Positions 53,561 to 61,502 are shown, counted from the stretch's first letter. The stretch is DNA of 64,000 nt from DASSUW01 sp963835525 (GCA_963835525.1 CAWIFM010000004.1:744001-808000), one strand, 5' to 3'. The notes: a model not told the origin generated them from the letters alone. Program-made: numbers and translations.

Positions 53561-54634
53561 TTACGGAACCGACTCATAGCGCCCTCCGAAGCCACGCCGG
53601 ATCAGGCCGAGCGCCTCGAGCTCCCCGAGCCCGGTGAGCACCGCCCGCGGCTCGAGCCCGTGGGCGGCCAGCATCGGCAGCGTCGAGTGGCCGGCGCCGA
53701 TCGCGTCGAGGAGCTGCTGCAGCTCCGGCTCCAGGGTGTGGCCGGGCGCGGACGTCTCGTAGCGCTCGCCGGTCAGCTCGGACAGCGCGTCGAGCACGTC
53801 GCGGACGCCGCGGACCAGCAGGGCGCCGTCGCGGATCAGCCCGTTCGTGCCGGTCGCCACCGCGCAGGTGACGCGGCCGGGAACCGCGGCGACCGTGCGG
53901 CCGACCTCGGCGCCGAGGTCGGCGGTGGTGAGCGAGCCGGAGCGCCGGGTGGCCTCCACGACTACCACGACCTGGGCGAGCGCGGCGATCAGGCGGTTGC
54001 GGGCCACGAACGCCCAGCGGTGGATGCCGAAGCCGGGCGGCATCTCGGAGACCACCGCGCCGAGCGAGCGAACCGCCGCGTGCAACTGGCGCTTGGAGGC
54101 CGGATACGGCCGGTCGGCCCCGCCGGCCAGGACGGCGACGGGCGACGCGGTGCCCTCGAGCGCCCCGGCGTGGGCGGCAGAGTCGACGCCCAGCGCTAAG
54201 CCGGAGACGACGTGCACGCCGGCCGCCGACAGCCCGCAGCCGAGCTCGCGCGCGACGGTGAGCCCGTACGGCGTCGCCCGCCGCGCCCCGACGACGGCGA
54301 CGGCATCCGTCACGCCGACGTACGACGGGTCGCCCGCGACGTGCAGCACCGCCGGCGGATCGGCGAGGTCGTGCAGGCGCTCCGGGTACGCGTCGTCGCA
54401 GCGGCAGATCGCGGCGAGCCCGGCGTCGCGGATCTCGGCGCGCGCCACGGCCGCGTCGAAGCGGTCGTAGCGCGCCCGGACCGCCGCTCCCTCGCAGGCG
54501 GCGAGCAGCGATTCGTCGCTGCGGGCCAGGACGCGGCCGGGCGCGTCGCGGCGGCGCCATTCGACGTCGAGCCAGCCGGCCAGCGCCGCGATGAGGTCGG
54601 TCCGGCGCAGGCAGTCGTCGCACGCCGTGCTCAT
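53561..54634 (-). CDS. dprA: DNA-processing protein DprA
   Basis: Binds incoming single-stranded DNA and loads RecA during natural transformation. The 357 residues have an N-terminal helical region, then the Rossmann-like DprA core: VAVVGARRATPYGLTVAREL near 112, VVSGLALGVDSAAHAGALEG near 143, GGADRPYPASKRQLH near 172 and FVARNRLIAALAQVVVVVEA near 208. A C-terminal winged-helix (HSTLPMLAAHGLEPRAVLTG) completes it. ATG 54634 overlaps the comM stop by 4 bases, a conserved pairing. Confidence 0.95.
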   Translation of the reverse strand: MSTACDDCLRRTDLIAALAGWLDVEWRRRDAPGRVLARSDESLLAACEGAAVRARYDRFDAAVARAEIRDAGLAAICRCDDAYPERLHDLADPPAVLHVAGDPSYVGVTDAVAVVGARRATPYGLTVARELGCGLSAAGVHVVSGLALGVDSAAHAGALEGTASPVAVLAGGADRPYPASKRQLHAAVRSLGAVVSEMPPGFGIHRWAFVARNRLIAALAQVVVVVEATRRSGSLTTADLGAEVGRTVAAVPGRVTCAVATGTNGLIRDGALLVRGVRDVLDALSELTGERYETSAPGHTLEPELQQLLDAIGAGHSTLPMLAAHGLEPRAVLTGLGELEALGLIRRGFGGRYESVP

Positions 54635-56145
54635 GCGGCGGCCGCCATCGCCGGCTGCTCGAGCCGCAGACCGGCCGCCATGTGGATGTGGTCGGGCCCC
54701 ACGACCTCGCTGGCTTCGAGGTCCGCGACGGTGCGTGCGACGCGCAGCACGCGCGTGTGGCCGCGCGCGCTGAGGCGGTGGCGGTCATGCAGCTCGTACA
54801 GCAGCCGCAGGGCGCTCGGCGTCGGCTCGGCCACCTCGCGCATCACGCGCGGCGTCATCTGCGCGTTGCACGCCAGCCCATAGATGGCCAGACGGCGCGA
54901 CTGGCGCTCGCGCGCCTCGATCACGCGGGCGCGGACCTCCGCCGAGGGCGGCGCCGTCTCACTCTGCAGCGCGCCGGCCGTCGGCCGGCCGACCGGGACG
55001 AGCACGTCGATGCGGTCGAGCAGCGGGCCGGAGAGCCGGCGCTGGTGGCGCGCGAGGTCGGCCGCCGTGCAGCGGCACGCCTCCTCCCCCATGCCGCACG
55101 GGCACGGGTTCGAGGCGGCGACGAGCATGAAGCGCGTCGGGAACGCGACCACCTGCTGCGAGCGCACGATCGTCACGTGGCCGTCCTCGAGCGGCTGGCG
55201 CAGCGCCTCGAGGCTCGAGCGCACGAACTCCGACAGCTCGTCGAGGAACAGGACGCCGTGGTGCGCGAGCGTCGCCTCCCCCGGCAGCGGGTACGACCCC
55301 CCGCCGACCAGGCCGGACGAGGAGATCGTGTGATGCGGCGCGCGGAACGGCCGCTGGAGCACGAGACCGTCGCCGTCGTGCAGGCCGGCGACCGAGTGGA
55401 TGCGCGTGACGTCGACCGCCTCGGCGGCGGTCATCGGCGGGAGGATCGAGGGCAGGCGGCGCGCCAGCATCGTCTTGCCGGTGCCGGGCGGCCCGTGCAT
55501 GAACAGGTTGTGGCCGCCGGCGGCCGCCACCTCGAGGCCCGGGATCAGCGCGTTCTGGCCGCGGACGTCGGCGAGGTCGAGCAGCGGGTCGGGCTCTGTC
55601 TCGGCCGGCGGGTCGGGCACGGCCGGCGGCTCGGCGCGGCCGGCCAGCACGTCGACCGCCTCGGTCAGCGACTCGATCCCGAGCACCGTCACGCCCGGCA
55701 CCAGCGCCGCCTCGCAAGCGCGCGAGCGCGGCAGCAGCAGCCGCTCGATCAGATGCCGGCGCGTCCCCTCGGCGATCGCCAGCGCGCCGCGGATCGCGCG
55801 CACGTCTCCCGTCAGCGACAGCTCGCCGGCGATCGCGGTGCTCTCGACGGTCTCGGGCTCGAGCTGGTCGGAGGCCACGAGGATGGCGATGGCCAGCGGC
55901 AGGTCGAACCCCGGGCCGATCTTGCGCAGGTACGCCGGCGCGAGGTTGACGGTGATCCGCTTCTGCGGGAACTCGTGGCCGGAGTTGACGATCGCCGCCC
56001 GGACGCGCTCGCGCGCCTCACGGACGGCCTTGTCGGCGAGGCCGACGATGGTGAAGGCCGGCAATCCGAGCCGGATGTCCGTCTCGACCCAGACGCGGCG
56101 GGACTCGACGCCGTCGAGGGCGAACGTGGTGACGCGGGCGATCAT
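54631..56145 (-). CDS. comM: YifB/ComM family Mg-chelatase-like AAA+ ATPase
   Basis: 504-residue AAA+ protein linked to branch migration of recombining DNA in natural transformation. The N-terminal fold (VWVETDIRLGLPAFTIVGLA, then ERVRAAIVNSGHEFPQKRIT) precedes the ATPase with Walker A HGPPGTGKTMLARRLPSILP near 215, Walker B GVLFLDELSEFVRSSLEALR near 295, a zinc-like cysteine set in NPCPCGMGEEACRCTAADLA near 345 and sensor/arginine segments after. It overlaps dprA and is 3 bases from the yraN stop, forming the usual yraN-comM-dprA run. Confidence 0.95.
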   Translation of the reverse strand: MIARVTTFALDGVESRRVWVETDIRLGLPAFTIVGLADKAVREARERVRAAIVNSGHEFPQKRITVNLAPAYLRKIGPGFDLPLAIAILVASDQLEPETVESTAIAGELSLTGDVRAIRGALAIAEGTRRHLIERLLLPRSRACEAALVPGVTVLGIESLTEAVDVLAGRAEPPAVPDPPAETEPDPLLDLADVRGQNALIPGLEVAAAGGHNLFMHGPPGTGKTMLARRLPSILPPMTAAEAVDVTRIHSVAGLHDGDGLVLQRPFRAPHHTISSSGLVGGGSYPLPGEATLAHHGVLFLDELSEFVRSSLEALRQPLEDGHVTIVRSQQVVAFPTRFMLVAASNPCPCGMGEEACRCTAADLARHQRRLSGPLLDRIDVLVPVGRPTAGALQSETAPPSAEVRARVIEARERQSRRLAIYGLACNAQMTPRVMREVAEPTPSALRLLYELHDRHRLSARGHTRVLRVARTVADLEASEVVGPDHIHMAAGLRLEQPAMAAAA

Positions 56146-56148
56146 GCC

Positions 56149-56523
56149 TCAGAACGCCGCCTGCATGTGGTCGAGCCGGACGAGTCGGCCGCGGTCGTCG
56201 AGCGTCACGCCCACCGCGTCGAACCGCAGCTCGGCGCCGAACGGCCGGTCGGTGACCTTGGCCAGCCAGGCGGCCGCCATCGTGCGGACCTGCTTCTGCT
56301 TCTTCTCGTGCAGGCTGTCGTGCCAGGGCCCGGAGCCGAGCCGGCGCGACTTGACCTCGCAGAAGACGATCGTGGATTCGTGCTCGTCGGCCAGGATGAG
56401 ATCGAGCTCGCCGAACCGGGTCCGGTGGTTGCGGGCGAGCACGCGGTAGCCGAGCCGCGAGAAGTGCTCAGCGGCGAGCTCCTCGCCGAGGCGGCCCAGC
56501 TCCTTCGTGCGGTCGGTGGTCAT
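56149..56523 (-). CDS. YraN family (UPF0102) nuclease-like protein
   Basis: 124 residues with the restriction-endonuclease-like fold of UPF0102: LGRLGEELAAEHFSRLGYRV, then the catalytic-type NHRTRFGELDLILADEHEST and IVFCEVKSRRLGSG (Glu-x-Lys). The combination of G-E-L-D and E-V-K matches the nuclease active-site pattern. ATG 56523 is 10 bases after a TACGGT box; an upstream in-frame start lacks support. It sits before comM and dprA as in many bacteria. Confidence 0.93.
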   Translation of the reverse strand: MTTDRTKELGRLGEELAAEHFSRLGYRVLARNHRTRFGELDLILADEHESTIVFCEVKSRRLGSGPWHDSLHEKKQKQVRTMAAAWLAKVTDRPFGAELRFDAVGVTLDDRGRLVRLDHMQAAF

Positions 56524-56592
56524 GGCGCGAGCGACCGTACGCGCGATCGCGTAACCGATCACCGCGCGTGTGTTGCGACTTCGTGCCGATTG

Positions 56593-56985
56593 TCAGACGG
56601 CTTCGTCGAGCACGGCGAGCAGCCGCCTGACCTCGGCGGCGGGAAGCCGTCCCTCGAGCGCCGTGAAGGCGACCGCCACGCGCGCGGCATGCCTTCGGCC
56701 GTCCGGCGTCAGGCTGACTACGACCGAGCGCCGGTCGGCCGGGTTGGCGGCGCGCTCGATCAGGCCGCGCCGCTCGAGCCGGTCGAGCACGCCGGTCAGC
56801 GTCGAGGGCCGCTGGGCGGTGGCGGCGACGAGCTCGCGGACGCTGACCGCCTCGCGCCCGGCGAAGCACGCGAGGGCGTTGACCTCGGCCGCCGAGAGGC
56901 CGAGATCAGCGAGCGCGTCGTCCAGCGCGGCGAGCAGCCGGTGGGTGACGCGCTGCCAGTCGGCGACGAGGGGCGGGCCGGTCAC
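56593..56985 (-). CDS. MarR family transcriptional regulator
   Basis: 130-residue winged-helix regulator: LGLSAAEVNALACFAGREAV, SVRELVAATAQRPSTLTGVL with the recognition helix, then LERRGLIERAANPADRRSVV wing residues. GTG 56985 overlaps the SRPBCC gene stop by 4 bases. Both genes follow the promoter whose -10 is buried in a 17-base palindrome (57395-57411), so the pair is likely an autoregulated operon inserted between yraN and the rnhB block. Confidence 0.9.
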   Translation of the reverse strand: MTGPPLVADWQRVTHRLLAALDDALADLGLSAAEVNALACFAGREAVSVRELVAATAQRPSTLTGVLDRLERRGLIERAANPADRRSVVVSLTPDGRRHAARVAVAFTALEGRLPAAEVRRLLAVLDEAV

Positions 56986-57389
56986 GCGAGCGAGGCCGCG
57001 ATCAGCCGCTCCCACTCGGCGAGCATCGCCGGGAAGTCCTCGGCGAAGTGGTCGACGGTGACGGGGTCGGCGAGGCCGGTGAGCTCGTAGGTGACGTGGG
57101 CGCGCGTGGCGTCGCCGGCCGGCTCGCAGCGGACCTCGACGGTGCCGGCATGGACGCCGGGCGTGATGCGGGCGTAGCGCATGCTGGCGGGCGTGCGGTC
57201 GGCGATGACCCAGAAGGTCCGGCCCTCATGGGTGGTGAACGTGGTGCCGGGCGAGGTGTCCTCGCCGGAGGGGAACTGCGGGTCCCAGCCGGGCGCCCAG
57301 GCGCGCTCGCCGGAGGGGGTGAAGAGGGAGATCGCCTCGTCGGGCGGGAGCGGGACCTCGACGGTTCCGGAGAGCGTTTGCCGGTTCAT
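56982..57389 (-). CDS. SRPBCC (START/Bet v 1-like) family protein
   Basis: 135 residues with the SRPBCC ligand-pocket fold: an opening beta strand (SGTVEVPLPPDEAISLFTPS), FTTHEGRTFWVIADRTPASM near 55, AHVTYELTGL near 97 and the closing C-terminal helix DFPAMLAEWERLIAASLA. Such proteins bind or remodel hydrophobic ligands. ATG 57389 is 11 bases after a perfect TATAAT. It is co-transcribed with the following MarR gene, whose product probably senses a ligand related to this protein. Confidence 0.85.
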   Translation of the reverse strand: MNRQTLSGTVEVPLPPDEAISLFTPSGERAWAPGWDPQFPSGEDTSPGTTFTTHEGRTFWVIADRTPASMRYARITPGVHAGTVEVRCEPAGDATRAHVTYELTGLADPVTVDHFAEDFPAMLAEWERLIAASLA

Positions 57390-57392
57390 TTC

Positions 57393-57413
57393 GTAATCGT
57401 ATTATACGATTTC
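57393..57413. promoter_or_regulatory. MarR-type operator containing a perfect -10 box
   Basis: AATCGTA-TTA-TACGATT (57395-57411) is a perfect inverted repeat, extended by CG/CG flanks with one mismatch. On the minus strand its centre reads TATAAT (57401-57406), the only consensus -10 seen in the window, 11 bases before the SRPBCC ATG. A bound repressor would cover the -10 element completely. Confidence 0.68.
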
Positions 57414-57424
57414 GAATGAATCAA

Positions 57425-57598
57425 TGGGCCGGACGAACGTCAACCCCGGCTGGGTAGGGAAGCGGAGAGGCTGGCGGGGCCGATTTCCTCGAAGCGTCCT
57501 GCCCTGGGGTCGTACAGCGACCCTAGAACAGGATGCTTCGCCGGAAATCCACCGCGCGGCCGGCTCTCCAGCTCCCCTACCCAGCCGCAGTTCGTCCC
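57425..57598. repeat. Intergenic hairpin element, copy 3 (inverted, different core)
   Basis: The left end GGACGAACGTCAACCCCGGC followed by TGGGTAGGGAAGCGG is the reverse complement of end B of copies 1 and 2. The right end CTACCCAGCCGCAGTTCGTCC, just after the B3/B4 gene's stop, is the complement of end A. The core is different: nested arms CGAAGC/GCTTCG, TCCTG/CAGGA and GGGTCG/CGACCC between about 57490 and 57540. It separates the SRPBCC promoter from the B3/B4 gene end and holds no coding frame. Confidence 0.7.
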
Positions 57599-58192
57599 TC
57601 AGCGAGCGACGAACGAGGACAGCGAGGCCCCTGGACACGCGTCGCGCAGATGAGCCGACAGGTCATCCATCGCCCCCGCCAGCGACGCATCGTCGAGCAC
57701 AGGCAGGGCATCGAACAGGAAGTACGCACGGCGCGTGCCCTCAGTCAGCCGCGTCCGCACGCCCTGCCGCCAGTTCCACCGCCGGCACGTCACGCCCTCC
57801 TCGTCCGCCCACACGACCTCGCCGGCCTTGGGCGGATCGCCGCCGTCGAACGCCTCATCCGAGCCGGCGAAGCGCAGCCGCACCGTCCCCACCACGCGAT
57901 CGATGTCCTCGCCGCCGACCGGCACCGCCCAGCGCACGCTGACGGCGTTGTAGAGGTCGACGAGGCGATTGACGGCCGGCACGCCGCGCCGGATCAGCGC
58001 CTCCGCCGAGCACTGGTAGCGCTTGGGCTTCGCGCCGAACGCGCGGAAGGCGTCGCGCCAGGCGACCAGATGCGGGTGGTCGACCGAGGCGTACTCGAAC
58101 GAGACCGGAGACGACGGCCCGTTGACGACGCCGTCGGCCACCACGACGCCCGCGCGGTAGCCGGGAAACGCCTCCCGGACCGCCTCGGACAC
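57599..58192 (-). CDS. B3/B4 domain protein (tRNA synthetase editing-domain-like)
   Basis: 197 residues matching the stand-alone B3/B4 fold related to the phenylalanyl-tRNA synthetase beta-subunit: VVVADGVVNGPSSPVSFEYA, WRDAFRAFGAKPKRYQCSAE then ALIRRGVPAVNRLVDLYNAV (the conserved segment near 75-110), and AGEVVWADEEGVTCRRWNWR. Stand-alone members may edit mischarged tRNA or act on other substrates; not determined. The start is uncertain: GTG 58192 is listed, but CTG 58207 would give the 4-base overlap with rnhB typical of this genome. The gene follows rnhB. Confidence 0.78.
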   Translation of the reverse strand: MSEAVREAFPGYRAGVVVADGVVNGPSSPVSFEYASVDHPHLVAWRDAFRAFGAKPKRYQCSAEALIRRGVPAVNRLVDLYNAVSVRWAVPVGGEDIDRVVGTVRLRFAGSDEAFDGGDPPKAGEVVWADEEGVTCRRWNWRQGVRTRLTEGTRRAYFLFDALPVLDDASLAGAMDDLSAHLRDACPGASLSSFVAR

Positions 58193-58203
58193 CTCCAGCG
58201 ATA

Positions 58204-58821
58204 TCAGAGGGCGAGCTGCTGGTAGGCCATCGACTGGAACGACATGCGATGCAGCGGCGAGACGCCGAGCTTCTCGATGGCGGCGCGGTGCTCGGGCGTC
58301 GAGTACCCCACGTGGGCCGCGAACTCCCAGCCCGGATAGCGCTCCTCCATCCGCTGCATGAACCGGTCGCGCGTGACCTTGGCGATCACGGAGGCGGCGG
58401 CGATCGAGGCGCTCAGGGCGTCGCCGCCCACCACGGGCCGCTGCTCGAACCCCGTGGGAGGGACCGGGAAGCCGTCGGACAGGCACAGGCAGCCATCGCG
58501 CGCCACGCGCCGCAGCACGTCGCTCAGTGCTGCGAGGTTGGTGTTGTGGAGCCCGCGCTCGTCTATCCCGCGCACGCAGCGCGAGGTGACGGCCACGCGG
58601 GTCGCGATCCGCAGCACCTTCGGGTACAGCTCCTCGCGCATCTCCGCGTTGTGCTGCTTCGAGTCGTTCAGCGCGGAGAGGGCGCGCAGGTCGCTCAGCG
58701 TCACCCGCTCGTAGTCGAACAGCACGGCGGCGGCCACCAGCGGCCCGGCCAGGCAACCCCGCCCCGCCTCGTCGGCGCCCGCCACGAACCGCACGCCCAA
58801 CCCTCGATCGAACCGGAACAA
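58204..58821 (-). CDS. rnhB: Ribonuclease HII
   Basis: Cuts RNA in RNA:DNA hybrids and single ribonucleotides in DNA. Catalytic residues: Asp-Glu in VAGADEAGRGCLAGPLVAAA near 15, Asp in LSALNDSKQH and the later Asp of VGGDALSASIAAASVIAKVT near 125. The C-terminal RYPGWEFAAHVGYSTPEHRA is typical. Length from TTG 58821 is 205, normal for the family; a frame open to 58965 would overlap lepB by over 100 bases with unrelated sequence. The exact start among TTG/GTG codons is not certain. Confidence 0.92.
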   Translation of the reverse strand: MFRFDRGLGVRFVAGADEAGRGCLAGPLVAAAVLFDYERVTLSDLRALSALNDSKQHNAEMREELYPKVLRIATRVAVTSRCVRGIDERGLHNTNLAALSDVLRRVARDGCLCLSDGFPVPPTGFEQRPVVGGDALSASIAAASVIAKVTRDRFMQRMEERYPGWEFAAHVGYSTPEHRAAIEKLGVSPLHRMSFQSMAYQQLAL

Positions 58822-58858
58822 GCGCGAGCCCGACGTGCGCTTGCGGCGACGCGCCTTC

Positions 58859-59479
58859 CTAGAGGAGGCCGATTCGCTTGGGGGGCCAGTAGGTGGCGAA
58901 GGCCTCCCCGATGACCCATTCCTCGGGGACTGGTCCCCAGAACCGGCTGTCGTCCGAACTGCCACGGTTGTCGCCCATCATGAAGTAGTGACCGGCGGGA
59001 ACTGTGATCTCGCTGGGGAATTCGCACGCATCGCCGCCTCCACAGGGCTGCGCGAACGGCTCGTTCTGGCGTTTGCCGTTGAGGACGACGTGCCCGTCCT
59101 CGATGCGGAGGCGGTCGCCCGGCCCTGCCACCACGCGCTTGATGAAGTTCACGTCAGCCTTGTCGGCGGTGGGCTTGGCGCACACCTGGCCCTGCGGCGG
59201 CGGGCCGTCCCCGCACTCGTTCCCCTGCTCGGCCCCGGTGGGCGGATGGAAGACGAGGATGTCGCCGACCTCGGGATGCCCGAAGCGCGCGCCGATGCGG
59301 TTCACGAGCACTCGCTGGCCGACCTCGAGCGTCGGCACCATCGACTCGCTAGGGATCCGGTACGGCTTGACGAGGAACGCCTGGATGCCCAGGGCGAGAC
59401 CCAGGGCGACGGCGACGATGAGGACCAGCTCGAGTAGCGAGCCCGACGCCGACGACGTCTTCGACGTCTTCGCCGCCAC
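58859..59479 (-). CDS. lepB: Signal peptidase I
   Basis: Membrane serine protease that removes Sec/Tat signal peptides. The 206 residues begin with a short cytoplasmic tail, one membrane helix (LLELVLIVAVALGLALGIQA), the nucleophile Ser in YRIPSESMVPTLEVGQRVLV near 43 and the general-base Lys in VNFIKRVVAGPGDRLRIEDG near 115. GHYFMMGDNRGSSDDSRFWG near 165 is the conserved C-terminal box. GTG 59479 is 5 bases from the rplS stop, so it is in the ribosomal operon. Confidence 0.95.
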   Translation of the reverse strand: MAAKTSKTSSASGSLLELVLIVAVALGLALGIQAFLVKPYRIPSESMVPTLEVGQRVLVNRIGARFGHPEVGDILVFHPPTGAEQGNECGDGPPPQGQVCAKPTADKADVNFIKRVVAGPGDRLRIEDGHVVLNGKRQNEPFAQPCGGGDACEFPSEITVPAGHYFMMGDNRGSSDDSRFWGPVPEEWVIGEAFATYWPPKRIGLL

Positions 59480-59484
59480 TGTGC

Positions 59485-60102
59485 CTACTTCGTCTCTTCG
59501 TCCGCCGCGGGTTCGTCTTCGGTGGCCGGCTCCTCGGCCACGGCTGCAGCCTCGGCCTCCGCGGCCGCCTCGACCTCGGCGGTCTCCTCGGCCTCCGGAG
59601 CGTCGTCCGACGGCTCCGGCGTCTCGGCAGCGGCCGCCTCGGCCTCGTCGAGCGCCTGCTGGTCGATCGCCTCGCCCGGCACCTCCTCGTCCGCGGCGGC
59701 AGCGGCCTCCGCGGCGGGATCGTGCAGCAGGCCGGCCTCGACGACCTCCTCCGGGCCGATGTAGCGGCGCTCGCGAACGCGCGCGCGCTTGCCGACGCGG
59801 CCGCGCAGGTAGTAGAGCTTCGCGCGCCGGACGTCACCGCGGGCGGCGACCTCGATCCGCTCGATCTTCGGCGAGTGCACGGGGAACGTGCGCTCCACGC
59901 CGACGCCGAACGAGTTCTTGCGGACCGTGAAGGTCTCGCGCACGCCCTCACCCTGGCGCTTGATCACGACGCCCTCGAAGACCTGGGTGCGCCGGCGGGT
60001 GCCCTCGACGACCTGGAAGTGGACGCGTACGCGGTCACCGGCCTGGAAGGCCGGGACGCGGCGCAGCTGCTGACGCTCAAGCGTGTCGATGAGGGTGCTC
60101 AT
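59485..60102 (-). CDS. rplS: 50S ribosomal protein L19 with a long acidic C-terminal extension
   Basis: Large-subunit protein at the 30S interface. Residues 1-115 are a normal L19: LRRVPAFQAGDRVRVHFQVV, RRTQVFEGVVIKRQGEGVRE, TFTVRKNSFGVGVERTFPVH and KLYYLRGRVGKRARVRERRY. About 90 extra residues follow, almost all Ala, Glu, Asp and Pro with no basic residue for long stretches (for example EAEETAEVEAAAEAEAAAVA). Ordinary L19 ends shortly after the RERRY segment. The tail is in frame and has normal codon use. It follows trmD by 56 bases. Confidence 0.95.
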   Translation of the reverse strand: MSTLIDTLERQQLRRVPAFQAGDRVRVHFQVVEGTRRRTQVFEGVVIKRQGEGVRETFTVRKNSFGVGVERTFPVHSPKIERIEVAARGDVRRAKLYYLRGRVGKRARVRERRYIGPEEVVEAGLLHDPAAEAAAAADEEVPGEAIDQQALDEAEAAAAETPEPSDDAPEAEETAEVEAAAEAEAAAVAEEPATEDEPAADEETK

Positions 60103-60158
60103 ACAAGGAAAGACCGCGGCGCCAATGCTGCGTTGAGAAGCGGCGACACGCGGGCGAA

Positions 60159-60827
60159 TCATGGTAGCGAACGGCGGCGGCTCTGCTCCCGGCGCCATTC
60201 GCGGATGCGCTCGTGGTGGCCGGAGAGCAGCACCTCGGGCACGGGCCACCCGCGCCACTCGGCGGGCCGCGTGTAGTGCGGGTACTCCAGCCCGCCCTCC
60301 AGCGCCTCCGAGAAAGACTCCTCGAGCGCCGACTCGTCCTTGCCGAGCACGCCGGGCAGCTTGCGCAGCACCGTGTCGGCCACCACCATGGCCGCCAGCT
60401 CGCCGCCGGCCAGCACGTAGCGGCCGATCGAGACCTGATCGGTGACGAAGTGCTCGAGGATCCGCTCGTCGAAGCCCTCGTAGCGGCCGCACAGCAGCGT
60501 CAGATCCGACTCGCCCGCCAGCTCGCCCGCCAGCGCGTCGTCGAGCAGCCGCCCGCCCGGCGTCAGCGCGATCACGCGCCGCGTCGGCGAAGCGGGATCG
60601 CTCTCGTACCGGGCCCGCAGCGCCGCTTCCATCACATCGACGCGCAGGACCATGCCCGCCCCGCCGCCGAACGGCGTGTCGTCCACCTGCCCCCACTTCA
60701 GCGGGGTCGTCTCGCGCGGGTCGACGCATTCGAACGTGTGTCCCAGCGACAGCGCGTTCGCGACGTGGCGCTGCTCCCGGAACCACTCGAACCACTGAGG
60801 GAAGAGCGTGAAGACGTCGATGTTCAC
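60159..60827 (-). CDS. trmD: tRNA (guanine-N1)-methyltransferase TrmD
   Basis: Methylates G37 of tRNA to prevent frameshifting. The 222 residues show NIDVFTLFPQWFEWF at the start, the SAM-knot region LTLLCGRYEGFDERI near 110, SIGRYVLAGGELAAMVVADT near 133 and the C-terminal PHYTRPAEWRGWPVPEVLLS. GTG 60827 shares bases with the rimM stop (GTGA), which fixes the start. Confidence 0.95.
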   Translation of the reverse strand: MNIDVFTLFPQWFEWFREQRHVANALSLGHTFECVDPRETTPLKWGQVDDTPFGGGAGMVLRVDVMEAALRARYESDPASPTRRVIALTPGGRLLDDALAGELAGESDLTLLCGRYEGFDERILEHFVTDQVSIGRYVLAGGELAAMVVADTVLRKLPGVLGKDESALEESFSEALEGGLEYPHYTRPAEWRGWPVPEVLLSGHHERIREWRREQSRRRSLP

Positions 60828-61267
60828 TCGCCCACGAACCCCATGTCGACGTCGATCCGGCGCGCCTCCAGGTCGATCGAGCGGATCGCGTCGCGAACCA
60901 TCGGGATCAGGAGCTGCCCCACCTCGAGCGCCTCGCACGAGGGCAGGGCGACCATCCGGGCGACCACCCCCACCTCGCGGGAACCGTCCACCACCGTGCA
61001 GCCGACGAGGTCGGCGGCCCAGTACTCGTCCTCCTCGAGGACGTCCGGCACGAGCAGCTCGGCGCCGCCAAGTGCCGCGGCGTCCTCACGCGACGAGCAT
61101 CCCGAGAGCCGCACGATCGGGCGTTCCGGCGTGCCCGCGAGGCGCTCGATCTCATACGGCCGCCCGGCGACCGTCACGGTGGCGCCGAGCGTCAGCGCGG
61201 CCGGCCGCAGCACGTGGAAGGAGCCGTCGAGCCCGTGCGGCCGGCCGACCGTCCCGGCCGGGACCAG
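60824..61267 (-). CDS. rimM: Ribosome maturation factor RimM
   Basis: Helps mature the 30S head. The N-terminal domain opens VPAGTVGRPHGLDGSFHVLR, the family signature; the C-terminal PRC-barrel is EDEYWAADLVGCTVVDGSRE through LLIPMVRDAIRSIDL. No ATG, GTG or TTG precedes the signature in frame without running deep into the khpA gene, so CTG 61267, overlapping the khpA stop region, is the likely initiator. The first ordinary start would delete ~20 conserved residues. Length from CTG is 147, slightly short for the family. Confidence 0.88.
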   Translation of the reverse strand: MVPAGTVGRPHGLDGSFHVLRPAALTLGATVTVAGRPYEIERLAGTPERPIVRLSGCSSREDAAALGGAELLVPDVLEEDEYWAADLVGCTVVDGSREVGVVARMVALPSCEALEVGQLLIPMVRDAIRSIDLEARRIDVDMGFVGE

Positions 61268-61268
61268 C

Positions 61269-61502
61269 TCACTCGACGATGTCGAGGAGGACGCGGCGGT
61301 TGTCCTTGACCGCGGCGGCCTTGACGAGGGTGCGGAGCGCCTGCGCGGTGCGTCCCCCGCGCCCGATGACCTTGCCGTAGTCATCGTCGGCCACCGACAG
61401 CTCGAGCACGAGCGTGCCGTCGTCCTCCTCGAACTCCTCGACCTCGACCTTGGCCGGCTCGTCGACCAGCTGCTGCGCCAGGTAGACGAGCAGCTCGCGC
61501 AC
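61269..61502 (-). CDS. khpA: KH domain RNA-binding protein KhpA
   Basis: 77-residue single KH domain protein with the G-x-x-G loop in YGKVIGRGGRTAQALRTLVK. Members bind RNA, often with KhpB, and sit between rpsP and rimM in many Gram-positive bacteria (established). The N-terminal half (LLVYLAQQLVDEPAKVEVEE) is standard. GTG 61502 directly follows the rpsP stop with no gap. Confidence 0.94.
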   Translation of the reverse strand: MRELLVYLAQQLVDEPAKVEVEEFEEDDGTLVLELSVADDDYGKVIGRGGRTAQALRTLVKAAAVKDNRRVLLDIVE

